Positions 9,401 to 17,825 of a DNA stretch of 64,000 nt are shown here, in pieces (the stretch's first letter is position 1; every line of letters begins with the position of its first letter). Under the pieces are notes generated by a model, which worked only from the letters and a program-made list of their open reading frames with translations, searched no databases and was not told where the DNA came from. Location: positions 62,001-126,000 of the forward strand of contig CAJCHZ010000027.1 of NCBI GenBank assembly GCA_903970165.1, written 5' to 3'. The position numbers were made by a program, and so were the translations under genes. The DNA comes from Betaproteobacteria bacterium (lineage in GTDB: Bacteria > Acidobacteriota > Terriglobia > Acidiferrales > UBA7541).

Positions 9401-9646
9401 CAGCGACTTCCACACGCCCCCACTCGCCGATCCAACATAAATCGTAATCCGCCCATCCACCTTTGTGGCTGCGATCGCCGCCACGCGCCCGCTCATCGTC
9501 GCCGATCCGATGTTTCGCGCGCCAAGCCCCGAAATCGAATCCGAATCGAATTTTGTGTCCTGCGCCGCCAAAGTCGCAGCAAGCACGGCCATGCACATCA
9601 GGACTGTGACTGCGGTGAAGCACCTGGAGCCAGTAGATTTGCTCAT
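6440..9646 (-). CDS. VPS10/sortilin-like Asp-box beta-propeller exo-protein ('glycosyl hydrolase' family)
   Basis: This 1068-residue secreted protein has a signal peptide (MSKSTGSRCFTAVTVLMCMAVLAATLAAQ). At least six Asp-box turns follow across residues about 60-700: STDGGDTW, TTDGGKTW, SDDGGKTW, SEDGGKSF, TRDGGKSW and SPDGGKQW. They mark a ten-bladed VPS10/BNR propeller. A C-terminal region of about 350 residues ends in a helical segment. Databases label these 'glycosyl hydrolase', but the sialidase active-site arginines are not evident, so a binding or protease-associated role is as likely. The start at 9646 is chosen for GAGGGA 11 bases upstream. Confidence 0.85.
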   Translation of the reverse strand: MSKSTGSRCFTAVTVLMCMAVLAATLAAQDTKFDSDSISGLGARNIGSATMSGRVAAIAATKVDGRITIYVGSASGGVWKSLNGGATFKPVFDKEDVQSIGALAIDPQTPRTIWAGTGESWTRNSVSVGNGIYKSTDGGDTWTNMGLGNSERISKIIVDPKDGNTVYACVPGKLWSDSADRGLYKTTDGGKTWSLILKGPNLSTGCSMISMSSANSKVLFAGLWDFRRKGWTFRSGGDSPTAASGSGFYRTEDGGATWTELDEKSAKGLPAKPWGRVAVTIAPSKPNVVYALIESTRSALFRSDDGGKTWEERDRSSYMVWRPFYFANLIVDPKNENKIYKPDLILIMSEDGGKSFSPVSNGAHGDFHDVWVNPDNTEQLIAGDDGGLWYSYDSGNTWWKGNNLPISQFYHVSTDNADPYHVFGGLQDNSVWIGDSQYPGGITNGRWENLGGGDGFWAFSDPADGNYVYAESQGGFVARVNRLTLESRFIKPEPNYGEKKLRFNWNTPMHMSPHEKGTIYIGAQFLFRSRDHGQSWERISPDLTTDDPEKQRQEESGGVTVDNSYAETHTTIYSISESPRDGQTIWVGTDDGNVQVTRDGGKSWTNVVGNVANLPKASWVSWVEASLYDAGTAYATFDRHTFGDMEPHVFKTTDYGKTWTPIVAGSSGVRGYAHVIKEDTVNPNLLFLGTEFGLWISPDGGKQWARYTGHDFPKVAVRDIVVQKRQSDLVVATHGRGIWIIDDITPLRKLTPEVLAKSAAFLEANPAQQRLQASGGWVEGSAVFSGPNPPDAAVITYYQSKRHIYGKMKLEILDSEGKVIDTLPPNNRRGISRVEWSMRLKAPHVPPAASAAFEAAQGPRVLPGTYTVKMTRGTEVYTTPLKVELDPRAKYTLEDRKLEFDAAMRLHRLLGDMSFDVERINGVRNALLERSAKTKGDAAFGKRLQELAGKVDEMRKKIVATTEGGAITGEERIREKTTGLYGEILNYEGRPADYQAARIESLKKELEDVAGEFDAFVAKELPGVNKSLTQKKMEPIQPLDRKTWDASESDSLGGAAGGGMRFHEFEIR

Positions 9647-9754
9647 GTCGGAAGTTCCCTCAGCGGAAAAAATAAATGTCACTGCTGTACTACCCTGAAT
9701 AGTTCATCAAAACACCAACGCAAAAGGCGTACTCTTGCCAACTCATACCAATTT

Positions 9755-10561
9755 TTAATTTGCAGATGCCGCGGGCGTCTTCGCCTCAGGCTTGGAAGCC
9801 GGCATGGAAAAAAGCGAATCATCCAGCGTCACATTCTGCTCAACCTTTTCCACCGAAATCTCCGTCCGCGAGGTGCTCCCCTTCTGCCCCTGCTGTACGG
9901 AAAACGGATAGTAAATTCCATTCACCTGCTCGTAATCCCCGTAATAAAGCTCGCTCTCCTGCAACGCCCCGCGAATCGTCGTCTGAATCTCCACCTTCAA
10001 ATCCAAATACGAATCCGCATCCAGGTAGTAATACCGCACGTCCCCATTCTTCATGCTCAGCTTGATCTTGAAGCAATCCGTTCCTTCCATCGAGTCATGC
10101 CCCACCAACTCCGCCTTATGCCCTTTCTCCTTATACTCCACCAACGGCCCGTCAAGGTCCGCATCCACGGCCAAACTCTTCAAGTCGTCCGCCGACAAGA
10201 GTTCCGCATCCTTCCGCCCGCCAAAAGGGGAAATCTGCCACCCCGTCTTCCCGTCGTAAGCCTGAATCTGTGCCATCCCCTGAATAATGAACTCTTCCCG
10301 CACCTTGTCCCCGCGCTTCTCCTCTTGCACAAAATTCGCCCGAAACGACCCCTGCGTCAGCTTCGCGCTGGTCCGTATGCTCTTCACTGCTTTCAACTTC
10401 TCGAGCCCTCCACGCGCCTGAATATTCTTGGCAATTACCTCATCGACAGTCTGCGCCCTAGCCCGCAACGAAAAGCCATTCGCAGCGGCCATCACAAGTA
10501 GCGCCATGCCAAAAGTGCGACCCATTGCCAGCCAATCCCCGCACCGCCCTTGCACTTTCAT
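9755..10561 (-). CDS. LolA-like outer-membrane lipoprotein-sorting family protein
   Basis: This 268-residue periplasmic protein has a signal sequence ending near LRARAQ, then the TVDEVIAKNIQARGGLEKLKAVKSIR opening seen in the LolA/LppX-like beta-barrel proteins common in Acidobacteriota. The remainder is alternating beta strands (GWQISPFGG, CFKIKLSMKNGDVRYYYLD, GIYYPFSV). The fold holds acyl chains in a hydrophobic cavity. It is not the cell's housekeeping LolA by sequence; the cargo is unknown. The ribosome-binding site is GGGGGAG just ahead of ATG 10561. Confidence 0.8.
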   Translation of the reverse strand: MKVQGRCGDWLAMGRTFGMALLVMAAANGFSLRARAQTVDEVIAKNIQARGGLEKLKAVKSIRTSAKLTQGSFRANFVQEEKRGDKVREEFIIQGMAQIQAYDGKTGWQISPFGGRKDAELLSADDLKSLAVDADLDGPLVEYKEKGHKAELVGHDSMEGTDCFKIKLSMKNGDVRYYYLDADSYLDLKVEIQTTIRGALQESELYYGDYEQVNGIYYPFSVQQGQKGSTSRTEISVEKVEQNVTLDDSLFSMPASKPEAKTPAASAN

Positions 10562-11020
10562 AAGCTCCCCCGTGCAACTACGTTCACGTCACAAACCGCC
10601 CAGCGAATAGTACGCATAACGCCGCATCATTATATCCACATTACCCAGGTTATCCCTCAAGGACGATTTCGGTGCCCGTTACTGCTCCAACCGCTTCGGA
10701 TGTGGACGAACTGACAGCTTACAGCCGACGGCAAGTGCGGAAGTATCATTTCGATATGCCGGAACGTTGCAGAAGATGGGAAGTGACGTAGGCCAATTAC
10801 AGGTTAAAATCTGCACCCTCGAATATTGCTTGAACATTGCGATTCGGCGAGATGGGGATACAATTGGTGCAGTTTTCAGGGCGAGAAAGGAATTTCCGAA
10901 GGGGCGGTCTTTGCGGAATCCCCTGGCATTCCTTTTTTGCGGCAGAGCCTAGCTCCAAGCAAAATCCAGCCCGGACCTTCGGACGATTTGCGGTGCTTCT
11001 GCTGTGGAGTTCATCGAACC
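10562..11020. other. 459-bp intergenic region with no gene recognised
   Basis: This gap separates the divergent LolA-like gene and the winged-helix/FG-GAP gene and must hold both promoters. An open frame runs into the downstream gene from 10826, but its peptide is unlike the family and lacks a ribosome-binding site. No convincing -35/-10 pair or hairpin was seen. Confidence 0.4.
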
Positions 11021-12499
11021 ATGCATCCCAGCGCCATGCGGGAGCAGATCGACAAGATCCTGCTCAGCCAAAGCTTCGCCAAAAAGAGCCAGTTGCGGAA
11101 GCTGTTGGAAGTGTTGTGTAAAAACGCAGACTCGCAAGCAGCGCTAAGGCCGGACATGGTGATCCGGGAATTGTGGCCCGACGAGATCCGCACGAAGCGA
11201 TCCGCGGACGTAGCGACAGAGATGAATCGGCTGCGGCATGCGCTGGACGCGTACTACGACGGCGAAGGCAAGAACGATCCGATCACGATAAACCTACCCA
11301 ATCGTTCGACAAGCGCTACAAATGGCAAGTACGAAAAGCGTTGGATCGTAGCATCGCCTCGCAATGGCGCAGAGTTCCATGCGCTTGGGGGACGCGTGGC
11401 GGAGCCGCAAGGGAAACCGCGCAGGAGGCTGAAGGTGATCGGCGCGATCGCAGCGTTATGCGCGGTCGTTAGCCTTGTGGGTTATATCTCCATCCGGGCG
11501 CTGGGGGCTCACGAGCAGCCCAAGTTTGGGCGGCTGGACGGTTCGACGCTAGAGATTTTCAATGCGGAGGGAAAGGAGCTTTGGCGAAAGGCTTTTCCCG
11601 AGGGATTCTCGAGCAACTGGTATTACGAAAAGGGGCAGGCGCCACGCATGTGGTTCGGGGATTTGGAGGGTAAAGGGCGTACGGATGTTCTCTTTCTTTA
11701 TCTCCCGGCCAATAGCCCACTGTCGCGTTCGACGACACTGATTTGCTACTCCGATCGCGGCAAAGAGAGATGGCGTTGGACTCCTGGGAGAGAGCTTCCG
11801 GAGCTCAAGGGGAGTGCGGCGACGTTCTGGACCGTAGCCCTAAGAGTGCTGAAGGCAACGGAGAAAAGGCCGCCGCAAATCGTGATATTGAGCAGCCATG
11901 ATCTCTGGTGGCCCAGTCAGGTTGCGATTCTCGATTCCAATGGCAAAACCATTTCCGAGTATTGGCATTCGGGGAGCTTAAATTCCATGGTGTTGGCGGA
12001 CCTGGATGGCAATGGCAAAGAGGAGATTATCGCCACAGGAGTCGCCAATGGGTATGACCATCAAGCAACCTTGGTGGTCCTTGATCCTGACCGGGTGTTT
12101 GGCGCTTCCAGCGAAGTGCGGCCTGAGTTTCAAATCCAAGGCATGGGGTTAGCCCAGGAGAGGTTGCGCCTGCTGTTTCCGCGGAGCGATTTGAATCGAG
12201 CTTTGTACCAGTTCAATCAGGCCAAGGATCCCATGGTCGAGCGCGGCAGTCTTCGACTTGCGGTAATGGAATGTATCACGCCCCTGGGTTGCGGCATCTG
12301 GTACGAATTCGACAAGAACTTTCGTCTGATTGCGGCTTATGCGGGGGGTGATGAATTTCGCAGCGCTCACGAGCGGTTCTATCAAACAGGGAAAGAAGCA
12401 CATGCCCTTAGTGCCGAAGAACAAGCGACGTTTCTAAAGGTCCGATGCGTGGTGGGCTGCAAATCAGAGTTCGTTGCCGTCGGTAACCTGGTCCCCTAA
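11021..12499 (+). CDS. Membrane-anchored winged-helix protein with extracytoplasmic FG-GAP/VCBS-like domain
   Basis: This 492-residue protein has three parts. Residues 5-95 (MREQIDKILLSQSFAKKSQL...ALDAYYDGEGKNDPITINLP) match the DNA-binding-like module found at the N-terminus of Acidobacteriota TolB/adenylate-cyclase-like regulators, with its typical ending 'YY..EG..DP..I.LP'. Residues 138-158 are one transmembrane helix. Residues about 170-480 are an extracytoplasmic region with FG-GAP-like calcium-loop motifs (DLEGKGRTDVLF, DLDGNGKEEIIA). The layout resembles ToxR/CadC-type one-component regulators. ATG 11021 has GGAG 11 bases upstream. DNA binding and ligand are inferred, not shown. Confidence 0.75.
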   Translation: MHPSAMREQIDKILLSQSFAKKSQLRKLLEVLCKNADSQAALRPDMVIRELWPDEIRTKRSADVATEMNRLRHALDAYYDGEGKNDPITINLPNRSTSATNGKYEKRWIVASPRNGAEFHALGGRVAEPQGKPRRRLKVIGAIAALCAVVSLVGYISIRALGAHEQPKFGRLDGSTLEIFNAEGKELWRKAFPEGFSSNWYYEKGQAPRMWFGDLEGKGRTDVLFLYLPANSPLSRSTTLICYSDRGKERWRWTPGRELPELKGSAATFWTVALRVLKATEKRPPQIVILSSHDLWWPSQVAILDSNGKTISEYWHSGSLNSMVLADLDGNGKEEIIATGVANGYDHQATLVVLDPDRVFGASSEVRPEFQIQGMGLAQERLRLLFPRSDLNRALYQFNQAKDPMVERGSLRLAVMECITPLGCGIWYEFDKNFRLIAAYAGGDEFRSAHERFYQTGKEAHALSAEEQATFLKVRCVVGCKSEFVAVGNLVP

Positions 12500-12831
12500 A
12501 TCTGAATACAACGGAGACGATTCCAGAAAGACAGTGGAATTTGGAGGGCGCTTTTTCGACAGCTGGTACACACTAACACAAGGCTGGGCTGCCAAGCTCG
12601 TTTCGTCCAGCGGATGTCCGCAGATAAAAATACACCCTGTATTTTCAATAGTTTCGACGGATTTGCAAGCAAAAAAAGCGCCGAGCACGGACGATTGCGG
12701 CCAGCTTCGCAAGCGGCGATTTCATACCAAATTCATATCATCTTGCCGCTGCACCTCTTGACCTGTGGGCGGACTATCGCCAGCATTGCCGAACTTGCGA
12801 TTACGCTCCGCAATAATTCCGAGGTGATGCG
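12500..12831. other. 332-bp intergenic region with no gene recognised
   Basis: Open frames on both strands here are short and composition-poor, and none resembles a family. It presumably holds the promoter of the repeat protein at 12832; no clear sigma-70 pair was found. Confidence 0.35.
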
Positions 12832-15135
12832 ATGAAACGTGGATTTTATTCTCGTGCTGCTGCTTATCAAAATCGAATCCGTGAAAGGGAAAAGGCGTCG
12901 AACGGCGCGCGAAGGCTGGGACGTTTCACGCTCCTTTGCCTGACTGCGCTGACGCTAGGAGCAGGGGGCCTACTGGAGGTTTATGGCGCGGCGGGGAAGC
13001 CAGGGCGTCCGCAAGCGGCGGGCTGCGGGCCCGCCTTTACGGCATTCACCTACACCGGCGCGGGAACAGGCCTGCTACAGGGGACGACCGTGACGGGCAT
13101 CAACGCGGAAGGGGATATAACAGGGATTTACATTACGGCGCCGAACATTGCGCACGGGTTCGTTCGCGTGGCGGCGACGGACACGATCACACCGTTCGAC
13201 GCGCCAGGTGCAGGGACGAGCAAGAATCAGGGAACGTTTGTGACGGGCATCGATGCAGCCGGGGATGTTTCCGGAATATATGCCGACTCGAACAACGCAT
13301 ATCACGGCTTCGTGCGGGCAAGCGGTACTGGTGTGATCACGGCGTTTGATGTTCCGGGCGCGCCAACGGGCACGGGGCACAGAGGAACAATCCCGACGAG
13401 TATCAATGTGTCAGGAACAATCACGGGACTGTACTCGGATGCAAGCGCGGTGCGCCACGGCTTCATTCGCTCGTCCGGAGGCAGCTTCACCACCTTCGAT
13501 GTTACCGGGGCGGGCACAACTCTGGGGAAAGGAACGATTCCTGTCGGCATCAATGCGGGCGGTGACGTCACTGGATTCTACACGGACACCAATGGACTGG
13601 CTCATGGGTTCATCCGGCGTGCGAGCACGGGCACGATCACGGCGCCTGTCGACGCCCCAAGCGCCGGCACGGCCCCATCGAACGGTGGCTTTACGTTTGG
13701 GGGCACGATTGCGCTGGGCATTGATACGGCCGGAGACATCGTGGGGAGTTATGCGGATGCGAACTCCGTCCTCCACGGCTATGTGCGGACCGCAATTGGA
13801 ACGATCACACAATTCGACGTGACGGGAGTGGTGGCGGCGGGCTTGTTTCCGGGGACAGTGCCAACAAGCATGAACAGCGCTGGAGATGTCGCGGGATTTT
13901 ATACGGACGCGAGCGGAGTGAACCACGCGTTCGTACGCAGCTTTGCAACGGGGACGATTACTGCGCCGCTGGACGCTCCGGGAGCGAGTACCACGGGAAT
14001 GGTCAAGGGGACGGCGCCGTTTGGAATCAATTCGTCGGACGAGATTGCGGGGATTTACGCTGACACGAGCGGCGTTTTTCACGGATTCGTGGCCGCCACT
14101 TCCGCAACCGCAGCAACGCCGACGTTCAGCCCGGCACCTGGTACGTATGGAACGCCGCAATCGGTGACGATCTCCGATGCGACGGCGGGCGCGACGATCT
14201 ACTACACAACGGATGGCACAACACCGACCGCGGCGTCCGCTTTGTACACAGTTCCGATTACCGTCAGCTCCACGGAAACGATTGAAGCGATAGCGGTGGC
14301 CAACGGTTGTTCGAACAGCGCGGTCGCAAGCGCGCTCTACACCATCGCGCCTCCGGCAGCGACGCCTACATTTTCACCAGCCGCAGGAACGTACACTTCG
14401 GTGCAAACGGTGACGATTTCCGACGCGACGGTGGGGGCGACGATCTACTACACCACCAATGGAACAACCCCCACGACGGCATCCGCTGTGTTCAAGGCTC
14501 CGATTACCGTCAGCTCCACGGAAACGATTGAAGCAATGGCCGCGGCCAGCGGCTTTGCCAACAGTGCCGTGGCAAGCGCAGCCTACACCCTCAACCTGCC
14601 CTCTCCCGATTTCCAGGTGTCGGTAAATCCAACTACGTTGACCATTGTTGATGGGCAAAGTGGGAAAGCGACGTTTACCGTCACACCGGAAAACGGATTC
14701 AACTCGCCGGTGAGTTTTACGTGTAGTGGGCTGCCCTCAGAGGCGGCTTGCAGTTTTAGTCCCTCTTCCGTCACACCCAATGGGGGAGCGGTAACGACGA
14801 CACTCACGGTCACTACCACGGCTGCGAGTGCGGCGGCTTTGCCGGTGACCTGGCCATCGTCTCAGCGTCCGATGTATGCGCTTTTGTTTCCCGTTCTCGC
14901 GATGATGTCTTTTATCGTCGCCCGTCGGAGACAACAGCTGCCTGGATTGCGACTCTTGGGCTTCCCGATCCTTCTGATGGCGGCGTTAGGATTGACTTCG
15001 TGCAACGGAGGAAGCACCGCCGTGGGAAATCAAGGGACCCCCATCGGAACTAGCTCAGTTTCGGTCTCGGCAGCAGTGAGCGGCGCCGGCGGAACCAACC
15101 ACGCGGCTACCCTTACGATCACCATCACTAAATAA
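12832..15135 (+). CDS. Secreted multi-repeat protein: HAF-like propeller, two chitobiase-C-like domains, Ig-like domain, C-terminal anchor
   Basis: This 767-residue protein starts at ATG with GAGGTGA 5 bases before it. A hydrophobic signal segment lies at residues 30-50. Residues about 80-425 contain seven units of the form GT(x)GI(N/D)..GD(V/I)xGxYxDxxxxxHGFVR, the extracellular HAF repeat pattern. Two units follow (ATPTFSPAPGTY...ATIYYTTDGTTPT), resembling the CHB_HEX_C_1 chitobiase C-terminal domain. Then come an Ig-like segment (FQVSVNPTTLTIVDGQSGKATFTV...), a membrane helix (YALLFPVLAMMSFIVARRRQQ) and a Cys/Gly-rich tail. It is probably displayed on the cell surface and carbohydrate-binding. 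No catalytic domain is seen. Confidence 0.8.
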   Translation: MKRGFYSRAAAYQNRIREREKASNGARRLGRFTLLCLTALTLGAGGLLEVYGAAGKPGRPQAAGCGPAFTAFTYTGAGTGLLQGTTVTGINAEGDITGIYITAPNIAHGFVRVAATDTITPFDAPGAGTSKNQGTFVTGIDAAGDVSGIYADSNNAYHGFVRASGTGVITAFDVPGAPTGTGHRGTIPTSINVSGTITGLYSDASAVRHGFIRSSGGSFTTFDVTGAGTTLGKGTIPVGINAGGDVTGFYTDTNGLAHGFIRRASTGTITAPVDAPSAGTAPSNGGFTFGGTIALGIDTAGDIVGSYADANSVLHGYVRTAIGTITQFDVTGVVAAGLFPGTVPTSMNSAGDVAGFYTDASGVNHAFVRSFATGTITAPLDAPGASTTGMVKGTAPFGINSSDEIAGIYADTSGVFHGFVAATSATAATPTFSPAPGTYGTPQSVTISDATAGATIYYTTDGTTPTAASALYTVPITVSSTETIEAIAVANGCSNSAVASALYTIAPPAATPTFSPAAGTYTSVQTVTISDATVGATIYYTTNGTTPTTASAVFKAPITVSSTETIEAMAAASGFANSAVASAAYTLNLPSPDFQVSVNPTTLTIVDGQSGKATFTVTPENGFNSPVSFTCSGLPSEAACSFSPSSVTPNGGAVTTTLTVTTTAASAAALPVTWPSSQRPMYALLFPVLAMMSFIVARRRQQLPGLRLLGFPILLMAALGLTSCNGGSTAVGNQGTPIGTSSVSVSAAVSGAGGTNHAATLTITITK
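14253..14534 (+). repeat. Two identical 36-bp segments 246 bp apart inside the repeat protein gene
   Basis: Positions 14253-14288 and 14499-14534 are identical over 36 bases (starting TCCGATTACCGTCAGCTCCA). They mark the same place in the two chitobiase-C-like domains, and the offset is exactly 82 codons. Identity at the DNA level points to recent duplication or gene conversion of the domain. Confidence 0.85.
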
Positions 15136-15403
15136 AGAATTGAAGCCCGGACTGGACATGACGGAAGTGCTGCGCCAACGCGCGGGCAGAGGGAGAACCG
15201 TTCGAGACTACGGAAGAAGAGATGAAGGTCTCCGCAGTCGAGCGGCCAGAGGCGCCAAGACGGTTTGCGTGTAGAAAGCGGTAGGGGAAACCGGGAACAG
15301 GATCCGATTCTGGCTTTTCTACTTCTCTCCCTTTCAACTCTAAACGCTCAAGCCTTAACCTCCCCCTTTTCTAGACGTTCTTGACGACGGTCAACTCTCT
15401 GCG

Positions 15404-16267
15404 TCAAGGCTCGTACAGCAGCGGAAAAAACTGTCCTCCCATCCGCTCTCCTCGGCGAATCACCGGCACACCCGCCAGGAGAGGCTCGTCCGTGTCAGAC
15501 ATCACGCCATCAAGAAAAGCATTAATCACCGTAGCGCGCCGCGGTCGGGGTGTATCGTTTGCCCCAGAACCATGCATCGTCCGCGCATGATGAAACGTCG
15601 CTTCCCCCTTTTTCAATTCAATCGCTACCGGCTTGAATTTTTCTTGTAGCGCCTTTGGCAAACTTCGGCGGCTTGTCTCGAGGTCACCCGCGAGAACCCC
15701 CTTGGGCAAATCCGGCCATTTGTGGCTTCCTGGCACATAGTGTAGACACCCGTTCTCCCGCGTGGAATCGTCCAAACCAATCCAGCATGTAAGATGAGCC
15801 AGCGGCGTAGTTCGCGTCCAATACGAGTAATCCTGGTGCCACGCCACCACACCGCCATGCCGCGCCGGCTTGCAGAAAAGCTGATCGTGCCAGAATCGCA
15901 CGGCCCCACCCAACAACTGCGAAGCTGGCACTAGAAACCTCGGGTTCCAGAGCAAATCATGAAACCCCGGCGCAACTCGCCACGCCCCTAGCGCATGAAA
16001 CAGCACCCTCTCCGGGTCGGCCGCTTCGTTCGAATGATACTCGTGAAACAACTCCCGTCCCGCATTTCCAGGGTCCATCAACAATTCCAGCTCTCCTCGC
16101 AAAACTTCCACCTGCGCATCATCCAGAATTCGTACGCCGGCCAAATACCCGTTCGCGCGGAAAAATTCGACTTGCTCATCGCGAAGCCGGTGCCGCTCCC
16201 AGTCCGCCTTCGCCTCCCGCGTAACTAAAGTTCCCACAGGCCGATCGTATTTCGACAAGTCTTCCAT
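15404..16267 (-). CDS. Phytanoyl-CoA dioxygenase (PhyH) family protein
   Basis: This 287-residue cytoplasmic protein is of the Fe(II)/2-oxoglutarate oxygenase superfamily. The metal-binding facial triad is visible as HQD in [11 protein letters not shown] and a distal histidine in [10 protein letters not shown], followed by the RRATVINAF strand whose arginine usually binds 2-oxoglutarate. The upstream [21 protein letters not shown] segment is typical of PhyH relatives in secondary metabolism and catabolism. It hydroxylates an unknown small molecule. It stands alone, with no biosynthetic neighbours. Confidence 0.88.
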   Translation of the reverse strand: MEDLSKYDRPVGTLVTREAKADWERHRLRDEQVEFFRANGYLAGVRILDDAQVEVLRGELELLMDPGNAGRELFHEYHSNEAADPERVLFHALGAWRVAPGFHDLLWNPRFLVPASQLLGGAVRFWHDQLFCKPARHGGVVAWHQDYSYWTRTTPLAHLTCWIGLDDSTRENGCLHYVPGSHKWPDLPKGVLAGDLETSRRSLPKALQEKFKPVAIELKKGEATFHHARTMHGSGANDTPRPRRATVINAFLDGVMSDTDEPLLAGVPVIRRGERMGGQFFPLLYEP

Positions 16268-16435
16268 CTCGCCAACTCTCCACGCATGGAATTCTACCTA
16301 CGTACTGGCCGGCCCTCAGGTCCTCTCCCCTTCCTTACAGGGGAACGATGCATCGTGTCCATCTCTTTCACGCGCCCGGTCTGCCGCTCCTTCCCGCCTC
16401 CCATCCCGCCTCTTTTTCTATACATACGATTTGTC

Positions 16436-16464
16436 TTAACAAATAGGTAAACACATGCTATAGT
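16436..16464 (+). promoter_or_regulatory. Strong sigma-70-like promoter
   Basis: TTAACA at 16436-16441, a 17-base spacer and TATAGT at 16459-16464 form a near-consensus promoter in an AT-rich patch. Transcription would start near 16471, about 430 bases before the next start codon (16901), so the leader would contain the dispersed repeat at 16605-16747. Confidence 0.65.
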
Positions 16465-16604
16465 TTGTTGTGACTTCGGGCTGTCAATCCGGGCAAAGCT
16501 CCCCGCGCTACCTCAGCGCACTCCCCGTCTCTGGGTTATCTTTTTCTTCTCGGCCTGATCAAACTCGTGAACCGCAAAAGCACCCTTCGAGATCTCCTTC
16601 CAAA

Positions 16605-16747
16605 GCAACACTTACAAGAACTCCCGCAACTGCAGATTCTAAGAGATTTGGAGTCCCCAAAAGCCTCCGCAACACTTACACGCTATCTCGCCAGTGTTTG
16701 CATCCAAGCGAATATCTAAGTCCTTCCGATGCAACACTTACAAAAAG
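16605..16747 (+). repeat. Dispersed structured repeat, copy A (GCAACACTTAC units)
   Basis: Three GCAACACTTAC units start at 16605, 16669 and near 16731, and an inverted AGTGTTTGCAT unit lies between the last two. The block 16669-16747 aligns almost base for base with the reverse complement of 52357-52442, sharing TATCTCGC, AGTGTT-GCATCCAA, TCTAAGTCCTTC and ATGCAACACTTACAAAAAG. The inverted units can pair alternately, giving mutually exclusive hairpins. It lies in the leader downstream of the strong promoter at 16436. No transposase or coding frame is associated. Confidence 0.8.
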
Positions 16748-16900
16748 CCGAGGGGGGCATATGGTTCCCAGATCTCTCCCAAACCTTCCGACCTTCCACC
16801 ACGCCCTAATCTCCCCCTTGAAACCTATGCCTCACAAAGCGCATCCTTATTCATGCACGCGCAAGAAAGGCCCGGCGGCCCGGGAACCCAGGTACTCACC

Positions 16901-17695
16901 ATGCGCCGCTTTCTGATTGCCATCGTTTCTCTCGCCGCTCTTCCGGCGATAGTCGAAGCCCAGGCTAGAGGCGGCGGAATGGCCGGTGGTCACGCCGCTT
17001 TTTCACCGGCAGCACCTCATGCGGCGATACACTCATCGCCTTCCGCAGCGGCCCACACAGCCTCGGCAAGTCACCCTGCTTCAGGCGTCCATTCCTATCG
17101 CACCCGTTCTGGCGCCATAGTCGCCCGCTCGTCACGTTCGACTGCGTCCACGCTACGGAGCACCAGCCCCTCACGCAGAATTCTTTCCCAGGATGACATC
17201 GGCGTCCCTGGCTTGGGCTTCGATTACAGCCACTACGCCGCAACACATCCGGGAGTCAACGCTCGCAACCGCAATGGCCAGTTTTACGGCGCGTATTTCC
17301 CGTTTTTCGGCGGCGGCTACTATACGCCGATTTTTCCCGACGACGGAGAAGATGCCCCCGCAGACGCGCAGCAGGTAGACAACGGCGAACCGGGCGCCGC
17401 GCCGTATTCTGATCGTTCGCGCTATGACGATTCGCAACAGAATTACCCAGTGCAGACTTACGAGCCTGCGCCAATGTCCCGGGCCCAGCGCGAGTCCGAG
17501 GAATATGTTTTCGTTCGTCGCGATGGAACCGTATTTTTCGCGGTAGCCTACGCTTGGGAAAACGGCACGCTGCGCTATGTAACCAATGAAGGCGTGCGTC
17601 ATCTCCTCGCCAGCGACAAGCTCGACCTCGACGCCACCAAGCAGTTCAACGAGCAACGCGGCCTCGATTTCCGCGCCCCCGTCCCAACCGCCTGA
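16901..17695 (+). CDS. Secreted Ala/Ser/His-rich hypothetical protein
   Basis: A 264-residue protein with a signal peptide (MRRFLIAIVSLAALPAIVEAQA), then about 70 residues rich in Ala, His and Ser, a Gly/Tyr-rich middle (FFGGGYYTPIFP), and a compact C-terminal domain of about 65 residues (YVFVRRDGTVFFAVAYAWENGTLRYVTNEGVRHLL...). The C-terminal part looks like a small beta domain that recurs in Acidobacteriota exported proteins; I know no function. ATG 16901 is chosen because the signal peptide starts exactly there. Upstream in-frame codons run through the dispersed repeat and are unlikely to be translated. Confidence 0.7.
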   Translation: MRRFLIAIVSLAALPAIVEAQARGGGMAGGHAAFSPAAPHAAIHSSPSAAAHTASASHPASGVHSYRTRSGAIVARSSRSTASTLRSTSPSRRILSQDDIGVPGLGFDYSHYAATHPGVNARNRNGQFYGAYFPFFGGGYYTPIFPDDGEDAPADAQQVDNGEPGAAPYSDRSRYDDSQQNYPVQTYEPAPMSRAQRESEEYVFVRRDGTVFFAVAYAWENGTLRYVTNEGVRHLLASDKLDLDATKQFNEQRGLDFRAPVPTA

Positions 17696-17825
17696 CCCCA
17701 AAGTGTTCGCCCAAAATTCGACCTGAGACACGGTTAGCAAATCCAGCCACAAATTTTTCTACCCTATGGGAAATTCGGTCACCAGGAAAGATCTTCGACG
17801 AGCAGATCAACGCTAGCAGGAAAAG

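Noticed and set aside
6662..10501. Three long plus-strand frames (309, 334 and 382 residues) opposite the VPS10-like and LolA-like genes
   Set aside because: Arginine/proline/leucine-rich shadows without domains; the minus-strand genes have signal peptides, ribosome-binding sites and Asp-box motifs.
15136..15403. Short open frames in the gap between the repeat protein and PhyH genes
   Set aside because: A 38-codon plus frame and a 69-codon minus frame exist, but both lack a ribosome-binding site and any family resemblance.
16470..16916. Plus-strand frames running through the dispersed repeat at 16605-16747
   Set aside because: The peptide is low-complexity and the repeat is equally open in several frames; copy B also gives similar peptides by chance of shared DNA.
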